Origin: Oegoconia quadripuncta
Lineage: Eukaryota; Arthropoda; Insecta; Lepidoptera; Autostichidae
Assembly (NCBI GenBank): GCA_949316235.1
Contig: OX438753.1
Location: 18,470,801 to 18,534,800 of the forward strand
Direction of reading: 5' to 3'
Length of the DNA: 64,000 nucleotides
Shown: positions 63,860-64,000 of the stretch, piece after piece
How the letters are laid out: each line of letters starts with the position of its first letter
Numbering within the stretch: position 1 is the stretch's first letter
The notes under the pieces: generated by a model
Told to the model about the DNA's origin: nothing
Database searches by the model: none
Seen by the model: the letters and a program-made list of their open reading frames with translations, nothing else
Position numbers and translations under genes: made by a program

Positions 63860-63909
63860 CACACATATCAGCGAATTCCACGCAGGCAATGCCGCGGGTA
63901 AATTCTAGT
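63860..63909 (+). mobile_element. Helitron 3' end remnant
   Basis: CAGCGAATTCCACGCAGGCAATGCCGCGGGTAAATTCTAG followed by T, like the 3' end at 49058. Confidence 0.5.
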
Positions 63910-64000
63910 CTTTGATCAGGTGACAGCGCTTTACGGTCAATTTTGGCGACTTTCTTTGGGAAAATACAGTCACTTATGTATTTATTTACACATCGCTTAA

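Overview
The window is eukaryotic and almost certainly lepidopteran (moth or butterfly). It is AT-rich and has long GT-AG introns. Its intergenic and intronic DNA is filled with Lepidoptera-style tRNA-derived SINEs, non-LTR retrotransposon tails, Harbinger-like and mariner-like MITEs, and small Helitrons ending in CTAG. No bacterial operon, CRISPR array or viral genome is present. Three host genes were reconstructed exon by exon; in each the splice phases and exon lengths close exactly.

Layout. (1) 81-5139, minus strand: the 5' part of a RanBP3 (Ran-binding protein 3) gene, four coding exons, running off the left edge before its Ran-binding domain. (2) 5.2-14.2 kb: transposon-rich spacer with a 918-bp long-inverted-repeat element, a nearly full-length 3.4-kb LINE that landed inside a MITE (11-bp target duplication), and a decayed retroelement ORF. 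(3) 14.7-54.2 kb, plus strand: the complete Keap1 gene, 12 coding exons, 668 aa. It has a CncC/Maf-type antioxidant response element about 290 bp upstream of the ATG, and introns (the largest 13.9 kb) packed with nested repeats. (4) 54.2-62.7 kb, minus strand: a seven-exon gene for a 1171-aa, mostly disordered protein with an N-terminal DIY motif and coiled coil. It is most like FLASH/CASP8AP2, a histone pre-mRNA processing scaffold. (5) 62.8-64 kb: more SINE/MITE sequence.

How the genes relate. Keap1 is the Cul3 substrate adaptor that holds down the Nrf2/CncC stress regulator. From about residue 308 to 602 its numbering coincides with human KEAP1, so the binding pocket can be read directly: nearly all Nrf2-contact residues are kept, with N382T and N414H changed, and the BTB sensor cysteine (human C151) replaced by Thr. 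The upstream element suggests the familiar feedback in which CncC induces its own repressor. RanBP3 and Keap1 are divergently transcribed about 9.9 kb apart. Keap1 and FLASH converge, with facing poly(A) signals only 27 bp apart. I see no functional operon-like link among the three.

Repeat labels used below are my own: S1, S2 and S3 are three tRNA-like SINE families; M4 is a moderately repeated element carrying a GTCGTAAAAGGCGAC-like core; H-MITE is a Harbinger-like family with GGCCCGTATT ends and 3-bp TAN duplications. Repeat boundaries are approximate unless target-site evidence is given.
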